From Oscillospiraceae bacterium (GTDB lineage Bacteria; Bacillota; Clostridia; Oscillospirales; Ruminococcaceae), in NCBI GenBank assembly GCA_900752435.1, contig CAADVD010000002.1, positions 62,001 through 126,000 on the forward strand: a stretch of DNA of 64,000 nt, given 5' to 3'. Position numbers and translations under genes: made by a program. The stretch's first letter is position 1. The number at the start of each line of letters is the position of its first letter. The notes beneath the pieces were generated by a model. It did no database searches and was not told the DNA's origin. It saw nothing but the letters and a program-made list of their open reading frames with translations. Positions 8,133 to 16,547 of this stretch are shown piece after piece.

Positions 8133-8189
8133 GTTGTAAATCCTCCTAAAACCAAAGGTTTAAATATGAATTATTTTTGAACCAGCTTT

Positions 8190-8218
8190 ATTATAGTGAG
8201 TGGAATCCGTAAGTTCAA
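8190..8218 (-). promoter_or_regulatory. Sigma-A promoter of the metallophosphoesterase gene
   Basis: TTGAAC (8213-8218), 17 bp, TATAAT (8190-8195) on the minus strand, about 58 bp ahead of the start codon. Confidence 0.85.
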
Positions 8219-8350
8219 CTGTATTGGTTGTGATTTTACGGAGGTTTTACACGATTTTCACATAGAGAATGCAGTCATAAAAAACAGAGAAGTAAATGCA
8301 CAAAATAAAATATTTTCCATAAAATTGAAACAATTTTTTCCTTAATTCAG

Positions 8351-8379
8351 TTGAATCATCGAGAAGAGTGTGGTATAAT
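8351..8379 (+). promoter_or_regulatory. Sigma-A promoter of galU
   Basis: TTGAAT (8351-8356), 17 bp, TATAAT (8374-8379). The leader to the start codon is about 95 bases with no strong hairpin. Between this promoter and the divergent one at 8190-8218 I see only AT-rich sequence. Confidence 0.82.
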
Positions 8380-8480
8380 TTAAGCACTATTCGGCTTATA
8401 CGGCCAGTAAACCAAAGGACAGTTGATTCAGAATACAAGCGGACATCTTGTCCAATCATCAAAAGAGAAGGATGAATTTT

Positions 8481-9353
8481 ATGAAAATCAAAAAAGCAGT
8501 CATTCCGGCAGCTGGATTGGGTACTCGCGTACTGCCTGCCACCAAAGCGATGCCAAAAGAGATGCTTCCGATTGTGGACAAACCGGCCATCCAATATATT
8601 GTGGAAGAAGCAGTCAAAAGTGGAATCGAAGATATCTGCATTATTTTGAGCCGCGGCAAGGGCATTGTGGAGGATCACTTTGACCGTGCGCCGGAATTGG
8701 AAGAAAAATTGCTGGCTTCCCATAAAATGCAGGCATTTGATGAAGTGGTGGACATCGCCAATTTGGCCAACATCACTTATGTACGTCAGCAGGCGCCTAA
8801 GGGACTCGGCCATGCGATTTCCTGTGCCAAAGCATTTGTCGGCGATGAGCCGTTTGCGGTGCTGTACGGTGATGATGTGATTATGGGCGAGATTCCGTGC
8901 TGTAAACAGCTGATTGATCAATATGAAAAATATGGTCTTGGCTGTGTGTGCATGAAAGAAGTGCCGTTTGAGCAGGTTACCCGCTATTCTTCTTTGAAAG
9001 TAGACAATCTGGAAGACAATGTATACAAAGTGACCGATATGATTGAGAAACCGGCAACGAAGGAATTGGCTTTTTCCAATTATTCGATTTTGGGCAGATG
9101 TGTCCTGCCGCCGGAAATTTTCGGTATTTTGGAAACCTTACCGAAAGGCGCAGGCGGCGAATACCAGCTCACCGATGCCATGAAGATTTTGGCTCAAAAA
9201 GAGGGCATGATTGGCGTGGACTTTGTGGGCAAACGCTACGACATGGGCAACAAGCTGGGGATTTTGCAGGCCATTGTGGAAACTGGGCTTCAGCATCCGG
9301 AAGTGAGCGAGGGCTTCCGCGAATATCTCAAATCCATCGCAGCGGCTTTATAA
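8481..9353 (+). CDS. galU: UTP-glucose-1-phosphate uridylyltransferase
   Basis: 290 residues, the usual length. It joins UTP and glucose-1-phosphate to UDP-glucose for cell-wall and exopolysaccharide synthesis. The nucleotide loop IPAAGLGTRVLP with KAMPKEMLPIVDKP is intact, as are VLYGDDV, TDMIEKP and the C-terminal FVGKRYDMGNKLG. The ATG at 8481 follows AGAAGGA; an upstream in-frame start at 8448 would add 11 residues and lacks a ribosome site. It is a single-gene unit with its own promoter and terminator. Confidence 0.96.
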   Translation: MKIKKAVIPAAGLGTRVLPATKAMPKEMLPIVDKPAIQYIVEEAVKSGIEDICIILSRGKGIVEDHFDRAPELEEKLLASHKMQAFDEVVDIANLANITYVRQQAPKGLGHAISCAKAFVGDEPFAVLYGDDVIMGEIPCCKQLIDQYEKYGLGCVCMKEVPFEQVTRYSSLKVDNLEDNVYKVTDMIEKPATKELAFSNYSILGRCVLPPEIFGILETLPKGAGGEYQLTDAMKILAQKEGMIGVDFVGKRYDMGNKLGILQAIVETGLQHPEVSEGFREYLKSIAAAL

Positions 9354-9366
9354 ATGAAAATAGGGA

Positions 9367-9399
9367 CGGCGGTATCCGAGAAAGGATACCGCCGTTTTT
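9367..9399 (+). terminator. Intrinsic terminator after galU
   Basis: An 11-bp perfect stem CGGCGGTATCC / GGATACCGCCG with a GAGAAA loop, followed by TTTTT, 14 bp after the stop codon. Confidence 0.93.
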
Positions 9400-9402
9400 G
9401 AC

Positions 9403-10188
9403 TTATCGGGATAATTGCTCCAGAATGGAAGAAAAAGCCTGTTTTAATTTTTGCTGTGCAGAGGCGAACAGGGCTTCATCCTTTTCGGTGATTTCTTCTT
9501 CGCCAAAATACCGGTCAGCAAGATAAGCGGTGTAGCGCAGTTCAATTTGAATGCTTTCCACGCGTTCGCCGAACAATGTGCCAAAATGACGCGTCAGATA
9601 GCCGCCTTTGATGGAGTTTTCCGTTACGGAAAAGCCTTGGGCTTCCAGAGCACGGTGCAATATGTGCATCGTTTGCGGAGAAGCTGTTTTGTGATCCCAG
9701 TCTGACAACAGAATGTCGCCATGGTCTTGTTCGTTGAAATTGAGAAAGAAGCTGTGCAGGTCGAGCAGATACACTTTGGGGAAGACGGTCAGTTTGTCCT
9801 GCAAAAGCTGCTGAAGCGCTTGATGGTAGGGGAGGTAGTAGGATTCGGTTCGCCGTTTGATTTCCTCGTCGGACAGCGGCTGTGGATAAAGCGGTCGGCC
9901 CTGTGTGCTGGTTTCATAGACCAGACTGCGAAAATCGCCGGTTCGAGTTTGGGCTGGGCTGCGGTTGAGATCGATGGCATAGCGGCTGAGGTGGGCGGTA
10001 ATTGTGGTAACGCCCTGTTCCGGCAGGAACGCATAAAGTTCCGGCAAGAACCAATCGGCGTTGGGGAGAAGGACGCGGGGAATCATCTGTGCGCGAATTT
10101 CCGCCGGAACATGCGTGCCACTGTGCGGAATGCTGAGGACGAGGGGAAATTGATGCAGGGTGGGATTTTGGATGGAGAATGGCTTCAT
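9403..10188 (-). CDS. N-formylglutamate amidohydrolase-family protein
   Basis: 261 residues from the ATG at 10188, which follows AAGGAG by 5 bp; the frame continues upstream to 10263 through terminator sequence. Family motifs are SIPHSGTHVP near the N-terminus, DLNRSPAQTRTG, LLDLHSFF, GGYLTRHFG and ESIQIELR, giving the His, Asp and Glu residues of the zinc site. Known members hydrolyse N-formylglutamate to glutamate and formate in histidine breakdown, but no hut genes are nearby, so the true substrate is open. It lies downstream of a tRNA gene that has its own terminator. Confidence 0.85.
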   Translation of the reverse strand: MKPFSIQNPTLHQFPLVLSIPHSGTHVPAEIRAQMIPRVLLPNADWFLPELYAFLPEQGVTTITAHLSRYAIDLNRSPAQTRTGDFRSLVYETSTQGRPLYPQPLSDEEIKRRTESYYLPYHQALQQLLQDKLTVFPKVYLLDLHSFFLNFNEQDHGDILLSDWDHKTASPQTMHILHRALEAQGFSVTENSIKGGYLTRHFGTLFGERVESIQIELRYTAYLADRYFGEEEITEKDEALFASAQQKLKQAFSSILEQLSR

Positions 10189-10236
10189 AGATGCTCCTTG
10201 ACTTGTATCACGGTGTGGAATAAATTGTAAAACAAC

Positions 10237-10284
10237 AAAACGCCGATATCCAGCAGGCCGCAAAGCCCGTGTTTATCGGCGTTT
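10237..10284 (-). terminator. Terminator of the tRNA-Pro transcript
   Basis: AACGCCGATA pairs with TATCGGCGTT across a 25-nt loop that is itself GC-rich, then TTTTGTTGTTTT on the minus strand, immediately after the tRNA 3' end. Confidence 0.8.
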
Positions 10285-10287
10285 ATA

Positions 10288-10363
<76 letters not shown>

Positions 10364-10373
10364 TACTCGAATT

Positions 10374-10402
10374 ATTATAGTATAAATTCCGGCATTCGTC
10401 AA
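10374..10402 (-). promoter_or_regulatory. Promoter of the tRNA-Pro gene
   Basis: TTGACG (10397-10402), 17 bp, TATAAT (10374-10379) on the minus strand, 10 bp before the mature tRNA end. Confidence 0.88.
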
Positions 10403-10562
10403 CTGATTTTTGAAAAATACCGGAATTTATAGGCTGGGCTTTGCATTCAAATCATATTCACATCCCAAACAACGGATCATCATAGTCATTGTAGGAAAAG
10501 AAATCTTGTTCTCAAATGTCAATAACGTTGGTGTAAAAACATTGGAAATCAGAGCCATTTGC

Positions 10563-11342
10563 TTACTGCCGTTCTGCTTCCTGCATATGTGCAACAATCA
10601 GTTGTGCGATTTCCGGCAATTCACCCAATCCTGTCAATCGTGCTTCTACGGCATAACCGTCCCGTTCGAGCACCGATTTCCAAGAATCCTCCTCAGCACC
10701 GGCCAAATCGTTCTGTGCATGGTCACCGGCTACCAGCATAAACGGCATCAAATATACTTTTCGATACAGCTTTTCTTGCAGTGTTTTGCGGACAAACGAA
10801 AAGTCCGGAAAGCCCTCCACCGTGCCCACCAGCACGTTGTTCTGTCCCAGTGCGCGGAATGCATGCTCCAATTGACAATAGGCCGCGGTTGCAAAATGCT
10901 CGGTGCCGTGTCCCATCAGAATCAGCACTTCGTCTTCTTTGAGCTTTGGGCCATGCCGCAGAACAGCCTGCGCACAAACCGCATAATCCTCCTGTTGATA
11001 CAACAGAGGCGTTCCTACAACCAGCTGTTCAAACCGGCCGGCAAATGTCTCCAATTCTGCTTTCATCTTTTCGTATTCGATGCCCGGAATCACATGAAGC
11101 GTTTGGCATACGACATCGGTATAACCCTGTTCGGCTAGCTGTTCCATCAATTCGGCCGGCGTGGGGATTTGCAGATTTTGTTCCTTTGCCAGCTTACGGA
11201 TGATGATACGCGAGGTAAACGCGCGGAAAAAATCAAAGTCCGGCATGGCGGTTGCCAAGGCTTGTTCCACATTCTGAATTGCCTTTTGTGCTTGCGGATA
11301 AGAAGTGCCAAAGCTAATGGCAACCAGCGCTTTCTTACTCAT
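10563..11342 (-). CDS. cbiK: Anaerobic cobalt chelatase (sirohydrochlorin cobaltochelatase)
   Basis: 259 residues. It inserts Co2+ into sirohydrochlorin, the entry step of the oxygen-independent cobalamin pathway. The three metal-site residues known from Salmonella CbiK are present at nearly the same positions: H145 (LMGHGTEH), E176 (GTVEGFPD) and H208 (VAGDHAQNDLAG). It is the last gene of the cobalt uptake operon and its start overlaps the cbiO stop as ATGA, so import and chelation are made together under the upstream B12 riboswitch. The 150 bp between it and the tRNA promoter holds no clear terminator. Confidence 0.95.
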   Translation of the reverse strand: MSKKALVAISFGTSYPQAQKAIQNVEQALATAMPDFDFFRAFTSRIIIRKLAKEQNLQIPTPAELMEQLAEQGYTDVVCQTLHVIPGIEYEKMKAELETFAGRFEQLVVGTPLLYQQEDYAVCAQAVLRHGPKLKEDEVLILMGHGTEHFATAAYCQLEHAFRALGQNNVLVGTVEGFPDFSFVRKTLQEKLYRKVYLMPFMLVAGDHAQNDLAGAEEDSWKSVLERDGYAVEARLTGLGELPEIAQLIVAHMQEAERQ

Positions 11343-12187
11343 CTTTTTTGCTCCTTTACCAGCGTGTTGATGCTCGCTCTTGCCTGCGAAATGGTCGCGG
11401 CCAATTCGTTCACATTCAGCCCGTCTTTTTCCTTTAAAATTTCCATCAGATGTTCGATGCGCGGCAGGCGCAGGGCATGCGCGCGAAGCTGTTCTTTTTG
11501 TGCGAATACCTCGCTGGTTGTTCCTGACAGTGCCACCTTACCGTGGTCGAATACATACACATAATGGCAGTACAGCGGCACCAAGTCGATTTCATGCGTG
11601 GCAATCAGAAGTGTAATGCCCGTTTCTTTCTGGATGTGAAGCAGTAAATTCAGAATTTCGCTCACACCGGACGGGTCAAGCCCTGCCGTCGGCTCATCCA
11701 AAATGATGACTTCCGGCTTCATCACCAGTACACCGGCGATGGCCACGCGCTTTTTCTGCCCGAAGCTGAGTGCATGCGTCGGGGAGGAAAGGTATTCCTC
11801 AATGCCGGTTTGCGCAATGGCTTCTTCCACGCGCCGCCGAACTTCCTGTTCCGGCAGTTTCAAATTGACCGCACCAAACGCGATGTCCTTGCGCACGCTC
11901 GATGAAAAGAGCTGGTCGTTCGGGTCTTGAAAGACAATGCCCACGCGCCGCCGAAGCGCTTTGATATCCGCTTTGGTGTAGTTCACCCGTTCCCCGTCCA
12001 AGTAGACCTCGCCCTCGTTGGGCGTCAGCACACCGTTGAGGTTGAGAAAGAGCGTGGATTTGCCAGCTCCGTTGCCGCCCAGAAATGCGGTTATCTGGCC
12101 TTTGGGGATGGTGATGCTCACATCATCCAGTGCTTTTTTTCCCTCAACATAAGAATAGGATAGATGCTTTGTTTCAATGATATTCAT
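11339..12187 (-). CDS. cbiO: Cobalt ECF transporter ATPase
   Basis: 282 residues from the ATG at 12187 (GAGGAG upstream); the longer open frame runs into cbiQ. It powers the CbiMNQO cobalt importer. Walker A is GGNGAGKST, the Q-loop VFQDPNDQLF, the signature SFGQKKR and Walker B VIILDEPTAGLD, with the switch histidine in IATHEID. A C-terminal extension of about 50 residues follows the ATPase core, as in many CbiO proteins. It lies 10 bp after cbiQ and overlaps cbiK by four bases. Confidence 0.95.
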   Translation of the reverse strand: MNIIETKHLSYSYVEGKKALDDVSITIPKGQITAFLGGNGAGKSTLFLNLNGVLTPNEGEVYLDGERVNYTKADIKALRRRVGIVFQDPNDQLFSSSVRKDIAFGAVNLKLPEQEVRRRVEEAIAQTGIEEYLSSPTHALSFGQKKRVAIAGVLVMKPEVIILDEPTAGLDPSGVSEILNLLLHIQKETGITLLIATHEIDLVPLYCHYVYVFDHGKVALSGTTSEVFAQKEQLRAHALRLPRIEHLMEILKEKDGLNVNELAATISQARASINTLVKEQKR

Positions 12188-12197
12188 ACGATTCTCC

Positions 12198-12977
12198 TCA
12201 CAGCCACAGCTTTTCCGCGATTCCCAGCGCCAACAGAATGACACACAGCACAGCCGTATAGCCATAAAATCGTCCGCACGGCGTATAGTCGTCCGTCAGC
12301 GAATCCAAGTCGTTCTCGTACCCTCTGGATTCCAGTGCGGCATACACGCGGTCGCACCGCTGATAGGCGCGGATGAACAGCGTACTTGCCAGCATACCGG
12401 TGGAAACCAACGAGGTTTTGAAGTCGCAGTTGCCCAGACGGGAATGCTGTGCAATGCGCATGCGGTCAGCTTCCTCCCAGATGACAAAAATGTAGCGGTA
12501 AATCAACTCCATCAGCGACACCAACACAGAGGGCAGTTTGGTATGGCGCAATACCTGAAACAGGCTGGTCATCGGCGTATTAAAGGAAAGAAAATACATA
12601 CAGCTCACGGCACCCATTGCCCGCAAAATCAGCTTGCCGCCGCGGTAGAGCGATTGCCCGTCGATGCCGTAAGCATGAGAACCAATGGTGATGCCTAATA
12701 ACAGTTTGTCCGTGACCGGATGCTGATTCACCAAGACGGTCAGCGTGCCCAACAGCAAAAATCCAGCCGGAATCAGCATAAAATGCAGATAGCGTTTTTT
12801 GAGCGCATGATTTTGCCGGATGGTGGCCGCCGCCATTACGACGATGGTGACCACGCTCACCAGAATCGAGTCCAGTCCAATGCAAAGCACGAGGGGAAGC
12901 ATGGAAAAGACAAGCTTCTCCTTGGGATGCACCAAAGCCAGCTTGGAAGAAAAACTAAGCTCATCAATTGCAATCAC
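12198..12977 (-). CDS. cbiQ: Cobalt ECF transporter T component
   Basis: 259 residues with about five to six membrane helices and the coupling-helix motif ALESRGYEND that docks onto the CbiO ATPase. CbiQ joins the substrate-binding CbiM/CbiN to the ATPase in the cobalt importer. The gene is 3 bp from cbiN and 10 bp from cbiO. Confidence 0.94.
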   Translation of the reverse strand: MIAIDELSFSSKLALVHPKEKLVFSMLPLVLCIGLDSILVSVVTIVVMAAATIRQNHALKKRYLHFMLIPAGFLLLGTLTVLVNQHPVTDKLLLGITIGSHAYGIDGQSLYRGGKLILRAMGAVSCMYFLSFNTPMTSLFQVLRHTKLPSVLVSLMELIYRYIFVIWEEADRMRIAQHSRLGNCDFKTSLVSTGMLASTLFIRAYQRCDRVYAALESRGYENDLDSLTDDYTPCGRFYGYTAVLCVILLALGIAEKLWL

Positions 12978-12980
12978 GGT

Positions 12981-13271
12981 TTATTCCTCTTTTGCTGCTG
13001 GTTTTTTGCTTGTGAAACGTCCCAGCACGAAGCCGACAACGCCTGCGCCGATGGCCGCCTGCAGTGCAAACAGTAAGCTTTCAATTTCGCCGCTTGCCGG
13101 TTCAATCAGGGAAGAAAACCACGGTTCATAATCCGGATCGATTTCCGTAATGGCTTCCTCCGCCTCTCCGTCCGAGCCGCCAAATTCTGCATCTTTTAAG
13201 AAGATGACCGGAACGGCAGCCAGAGCAATGACAATCAGAATGAGAATTAAATTTTTCTGCCAGAGTTTCAT
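12981..13271 (-). CDS. cbiN: Cobalt transport accessory protein
   Basis: 96 residues with two helices (about 7-24 and 66-85) and a short external loop containing an acidic run (DGEAEEAITEIDPDYEPWF) before the second helix, the layout of CbiN. CbiN inserts a loop into CbiM to allow cobalt loading. It lies between cbiM and cbiQ with short gaps, which supports the call. Confidence 0.92.
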   Translation of the reverse strand: MKLWQKNLILILIVIALAAVPVIFLKDAEFGGSDGEAEEAITEIDPDYEPWFSSLIEPASGEIESLLFALQAAIGAGVVGFVLGRFTSKKPAAKEE

Positions 13272-13288
13272 TGAAAATTTCCCCTTCC

Positions 13289-14041
13289 TTACAGCACACG
13301 AAGCGCTTTGAGTTCATTGGCGTTGTATTTGGCCAGTACGTTGTAAATGACTACGGTAAGCAGTCCTTCGCAGACCGCCAGCGGAAGCTGGGTTACAGCA
13401 AAAATGCCCATGAATTTGGCCAGCGAAGCGCCGAAGCCGCCGGTCGGATCGGGGTAGGCCATGGCCAGCTGGAACGAAGTCGTCACATACGTCAGCAGGT
13501 CGCCCAAAAATGCCGCTAAGAAAACAGCAACCGATACTGGCGCTTTGGTTTTCTTGACCAGTTTAAAGGTTGCGTAAGAAACCAGCGGACCGACAATCGC
13601 CATGGAAAAGGTATTCGCACCCAATGTGGTCAAACCGCCGTGTGCCAGCAGCAATGCCTGGAACAGCAGGATAATCAGACCGATGACGCTCATCGCGCAG
13701 GGACCAAACAGAATGGCGCCCAATCCCACGCCGGTCGGATGCGAGCAGGAACCGCTGACCGACGGAATTTTCAGTGCCGACAGCACAAATGCGAATGCGC
13801 CGCACATCGCCAGCAGAATCAGATTCTTGGAAGACTGGTTCACTGCTTTCTTAATGGAGAAACAGCCGGCCACCACGAACGGAATGCAAACAGCTCCCCA
13901 TGCGATGCACCATCCCGGTTTGAGGAATCCCTCCATGATGTGCATGCCGAAAACGTTTGGTGTGCAGACGAAGAACAAAGCGATTGCCGTCGCCGCGCAG
14001 ATGAAGATTTGTTCCATGCGTCTTTCTTTTGTGTCTTTCAT
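13289..14041 (-). CDS. cbiM: Cobalt ECF transporter S component
   Basis: 250 residues from the ATG at 14041, which follows GGGAGG by 8 bp; the frame stays open far upstream through the riboswitch and is not coding there. Residues about 9-31 form a signal sequence ahead of MHIMEGFLKPGW, the metal-binding N-terminus of mature CbiM, whose second-position His coordinates Co2+. Further helices carry SCSHPTGVGLGAILFG and LTTLGANTFSMAIVGP, both conserved. First gene of the riboswitch-controlled operon cbiMNQOK. Confidence 0.95.
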   Translation of the reverse strand: MKDTKERRMEQIFICAATAIALFFVCTPNVFGMHIMEGFLKPGWCIAWGAVCIPFVVAGCFSIKKAVNQSSKNLILLAMCGAFAFVLSALKIPSVSGSCSHPTGVGLGAILFGPCAMSVIGLIILLFQALLLAHGGLTTLGANTFSMAIVGPLVSYATFKLVKKTKAPVSVAVFLAAFLGDLLTYVTTSFQLAMAYPDPTGGFGASLAKFMGIFAVTQLPLAVCEGLLTVVIYNVLAKYNANELKALRVL

Positions 14042-14066
14042 ACATAAGACCTCCCAAAATTTTTGC

Positions 14067-14120
14067 ACAAAAAAACGCCAAGGAAAACTGTCCAACAGAC
14101 CGCAGCTTCCAAGGCGTTTG
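14067..14120 (-). terminator. Expression-platform terminator of the B12 riboswitch
   Basis: AACGCCTTGGAA pairs with TTCCTTGGCGTT on the minus strand, followed by TTTTTTT, 26 bp before the cbiM start. It provides the off state of the riboswitch. Confidence 0.88.
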
Positions 14121-14236
14121 CCGGCCATAGGCCGACATTTGTCACAACAAAACAGACATGGTGTCCCATGCCGATTTTTTGTCAACTTACGCCCCATACT
14201 CTGTGAAGCTGCAGTCATCCGCCAACGCGGAAAAAT

Positions 14237-14405
14237 AACGGCAGATATCCCGGCTCGAACCTCATCGAAACGCCTTCAAAGCCTTCCCGAATTTCTTCAG
14301 TGACCGGCCGTGCCGCCTTTCGCACCGCCTGATAAAAGCGCTCTCCGTTCTCACGGTAGCAGGACTGCTCGGGATTTTCACCCGATTCCCTTTTCAGTCC
14401 GCACA
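14237..14405 (-). promoter_or_regulatory. Cobalamin riboswitch (B12 aptamer)
   Basis: On the minus strand the conserved core is plain: GGGAATCGGGTGAAAATCCCG, then GCAGTCCTGCTACCGTGAG, a GGTCACTG B12 box, CGGGAAGG and a closing GAGCCGGGATATCTGCC. Order and spacing match the AdoCbl aptamer. It controls the cobalt uptake and chelation operon cbiMNQOK through the terminator at 14067-14120. The 18-gene biosynthetic run on the other strand has no such element. Confidence 0.92.
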
Positions 14406-14465
14406 GCTGTTCACCGCACGGACACCGCTATTTTGTAAATTTATGTCGAGTGTATGACGTTTTTT

Positions 14466-14515
14466 AAGGCAACTCCGCACAAAGCCGTTAGGCGGCCTTT
14501 ATGTGGGGTTGCCTT
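14466..14515. repeat. 50-bp inverted repeat, probable miniature-transposon remnant
   Basis: AAGGCAAC-TCCGCACAAAG on the left and the matching inverted end CTTTATGTGGGG-TTGCCTT on the right, separated by CCGTTAGGCGGC. These ends match those of the 174-bp element at 25709-25882 (GGGCAATACCGCACAAAG). It lies in the 5' leader between the cbiM promoter and the riboswitch, so the transcript would begin with this hairpin. Confidence 0.6.
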
Positions 14516-14528
14516 CGTGCATAACTAA

Positions 14529-14557
14529 AGTCTAACACCTTTGTAATACTCTGTCAA
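14529..14557 (-). promoter_or_regulatory. Promoter of the cbiMNQOK leader
   Basis: TTGACA (14552-14557), 17 bp, TAGACT (14529-14534) on the minus strand. It gives a leader of about 480 bases holding the hairpin repeat, the aptamer and the terminator. Confidence 0.8.
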
Positions 14558-14585
14558 CAAATAGTTGGTATGTCCTCCAATTTTC

Positions 14586-14614
14586 TTGACAGTCCCGTGT
14601 ATTTTCGCTACAAT
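14586..14614 (+). promoter_or_regulatory. Promoter of the cbiD to cbiC operon
   Basis: TTGACA (14586-14591), 17 bp, TACAAT (14609-14614), diverging from the cbiM promoter 29 bp away. The leader is only about 80 bases and holds no riboswitch. Confidence 0.85.
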
Positions 14615-14702
14615 GAAAATTAGATTCGTATGTTTTTGGCAATATTTTCTTTGCTTTTAGAATGCGGTATAAGCGTTGTCTGCGGACAGGAAGGAGCGGC
14701 TT

Positions 14703-15845
14703 TTGGAAACCACGGTATACAAAAACAATCAGCTTTTGCGGTGTGGCTATACCACCGGTACTTGTGCGGCGGCGGCGGCCAAAGCGGCGGCGCAGATGCT
14801 GTTGTCCGGTCGGCCAGTCGAACGTGTGTCGCTCAGAACGCCGAAGGGCATTTCACTCACTCTGTCCGTGCTGGATAGAAAACAGGAAAAAGATGCCGTT
14901 TCCTGTGCGGTGCAGAAGGATTCCGGCGATGATCCCGACATCACCAACGGCGTATGGGTGTATGCCAGAGTGGAGAAAATTGCGGAAAAAGCCATTCAAA
15001 TTGACGGCGGTGTGGGCGTTGGGCGTGTGACAAAGCCGGGATTGGATCAGCCAGTGGGAGAAGCGGCCATCAATTCCACACCGCGCGCAGTGATTCGCGG
15101 CGAGCTTTTGGCACTTTGTGACGACTGGGAGTATGACGGCGGCTTTCGCGTGACCATTTCCATTCCGGCCGGTGTGGAGCTGGCAAAAAAGACCTTTAAT
15201 CCGAGACTGGGGATTGAGGGTGGATTGTCCGTGCTGGGCACCTCCGGTATTGTCGAACCGATGAGCGAGCAGGCGCTGGTGGAATCCATTCGGCTGGAAC
15301 TGCGCCAGCAGGTGGCATTGGGAAAACGCTCTCTCTTGATGGTGCCGGGCAATTATGGAGAGACGTTCGCCAAACAGCAATTGCAGTTGTCGCTGGATGC
15401 CTGTTTTCAGTGCAGTAATTTCATCGGTGATAGTCTTGACTGCGCCGCAGAGCTGGGAGTGGAGCACATTTTGCTGGTCGGTCACATCGGTAAGCTGGTA
15501 AAAGTGGCCGGCGGTATTTTGCAAACGCATTCGCATACCGCAGACTGCCGCATGGAACTGCTCACCGCTCATGCCGTGCTGGCCGGTGCGGATATCGCGC
15601 TATTGCAAGCGGTGATGGCCAGCAACACCACGGATGAAGCATTGACGCACCTGCAAAGCGCTGGGTATCTACGGCCCGTGATGCACACATTACTGCAAAA
15701 AATTCATTTTTATCTCAATCACCGCACGTTAAACAAGGTGCATGCGGAAGCGGTGGTATTTTCCAATCAATTGGGCATACTCGGTCAGACCAGTGGTGCG
15801 GAAACATTGCTCATACAGCATCGAGAGGGAGGTTCTCAGGGATGA
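14703..15845 (+). CDS. cbiD: Cobalt-precorrin-5B C1-methyltransferase
   Basis: 380 residues from a TTG at 14703, 6 bp after AAGGAG; an upstream TTG at 14676 has no ribosome site. CbiD methylates C1 of the corrin precursor in the anaerobic route, using S-adenosylmethionine but with a fold unlike the other methyltransferases. The N-terminal signature GYTTGTCAAAAAKAA is intact, as are NPRLGIEGGLSVLGTSG and LLVGHIGKLVKVAGGI. First gene of the biosynthetic run; its stop overlaps the next start as ATGA. Confidence 0.95.
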   Translation: METTVYKNNQLLRCGYTTGTCAAAAAKAAAQMLLSGRPVERVSLRTPKGISLTLSVLDRKQEKDAVSCAVQKDSGDDPDITNGVWVYARVEKIAEKAIQIDGGVGVGRVTKPGLDQPVGEAAINSTPRAVIRGELLALCDDWEYDGGFRVTISIPAGVELAKKTFNPRLGIEGGLSVLGTSGIVEPMSEQALVESIRLELRQQVALGKRSLLMVPGNYGETFAKQQLQLSLDACFQCSNFIGDSLDCAAELGVEHILLVGHIGKLVKVAGGILQTHSHTADCRMELLTAHAVLAGADIALLQAVMASNTTDEALTHLQSAGYLRPVMHTLLQKIHFYLNHRTLNKVHAEAVVFSNQLGILGQTSGAETLLIQHREGGSQG

Positions 15846-16534
15846 ACAAAGGAAAACTGTATGGCATCGGCATTGGTCCGGGCGATCCGGAGCTGATGAC
15901 GCTCAAAGCGGTGCGCCTGATTGCCGCGTGCGATCTCATCGCGGTTCCGGAAACGAAAGGCGAAAAAACAGCCGCTCTCGACATTGCCCGTCAAGCCGTA
16001 CCAACACTGGATGAAAAAGAAATCCTCTCCTTGTACATGCCCATGACGCGCGATCGCCAAAAGGCCGAGCAAAACCGTGATGAGGTGGCCGCTCAAATCT
16101 TGTCCGCACTGGAGCAGGGAAAGACCGTGGCGTTTTTGACACTGGGCGACCCTACGATTTATTCCACCTATCTTTATACACACCAGCGCATCCGGCAGGC
16201 CGGCTACGAAGCGAAAATCATTCCCGGCGTACCGTCGTTTTGCGCGGCTGCAGCGGCGCTGAATATCGGACTAGTGGAGGGGAATGAGCCGTTGTTGGTT
16301 TTGCCTGCTTCTTATGACGGCATGGAAGAATTGCTTGCGCAGTCCGGTACCAAGGTGTTGATGAAAACCGGTCGTTCGATGGTTAAGGTAAAAGAACAGC
16401 TTCGTGCGCATAATCTGTACGACCGTGCGCAGATGGTGGAAAACTGCGGCATGGACAATGAGCGGATTTACACCAGCATGGACGACGTCCGCGACGATGC
16501 GCATTACTTTTCCGTTATTGTGACGAAATCATAA
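15842..16534 (+). CDS. cbiL: Cobalt-factor II C20-methyltransferase
   Basis: 230 residues, class III SAM methyltransferase of the corrin series. The N-terminal loop IGIGPGDPELMTLKAV, the FLTLGDPTIYSTYLY segment and PGVPSFCAAAAALN are diagnostic of CbiL/CobI. It adds the C20 methyl group right after cobalt insertion by CbiK. It overlaps cbiD by four bases and is followed by cbiF after 13 bp with a GGGGGAACG ribosome site. Confidence 0.94.
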   Translation: MNKGKLYGIGIGPGDPELMTLKAVRLIAACDLIAVPETKGEKTAALDIARQAVPTLDEKEILSLYMPMTRDRQKAEQNRDEVAAQILSALEQGKTVAFLTLGDPTIYSTYLYTHQRIRQAGYEAKIIPGVPSFCAAAAALNIGLVEGNEPLLVLPASYDGMEELLAQSGTKVLMKTGRSMVKVKEQLRAHNLYDRAQMVENCGMDNERIYTSMDDVRDDAHYFSVIVTKS

Positions 16535-16547
16535 GGGGGAACGCAGG

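Noticed and set aside
8247..8921. 224-codon minus-strand frame over the galU start
   Set aside because: It runs across the galU promoter and coding start and has no recognisable product.
10410..11138. Plus-strand frame of 242 codons over cbiK
   Set aside because: It opposes cbiK, whose catalytic residues are all in place, and overlaps no promoter on its strand.
14615..14702. A B12 riboswitch ahead of cbiD
   Set aside because: The leader is under 90 bases and lacks the B12 box and the other aptamer cores; the only riboswitch here is on the minus strand for cbiM.
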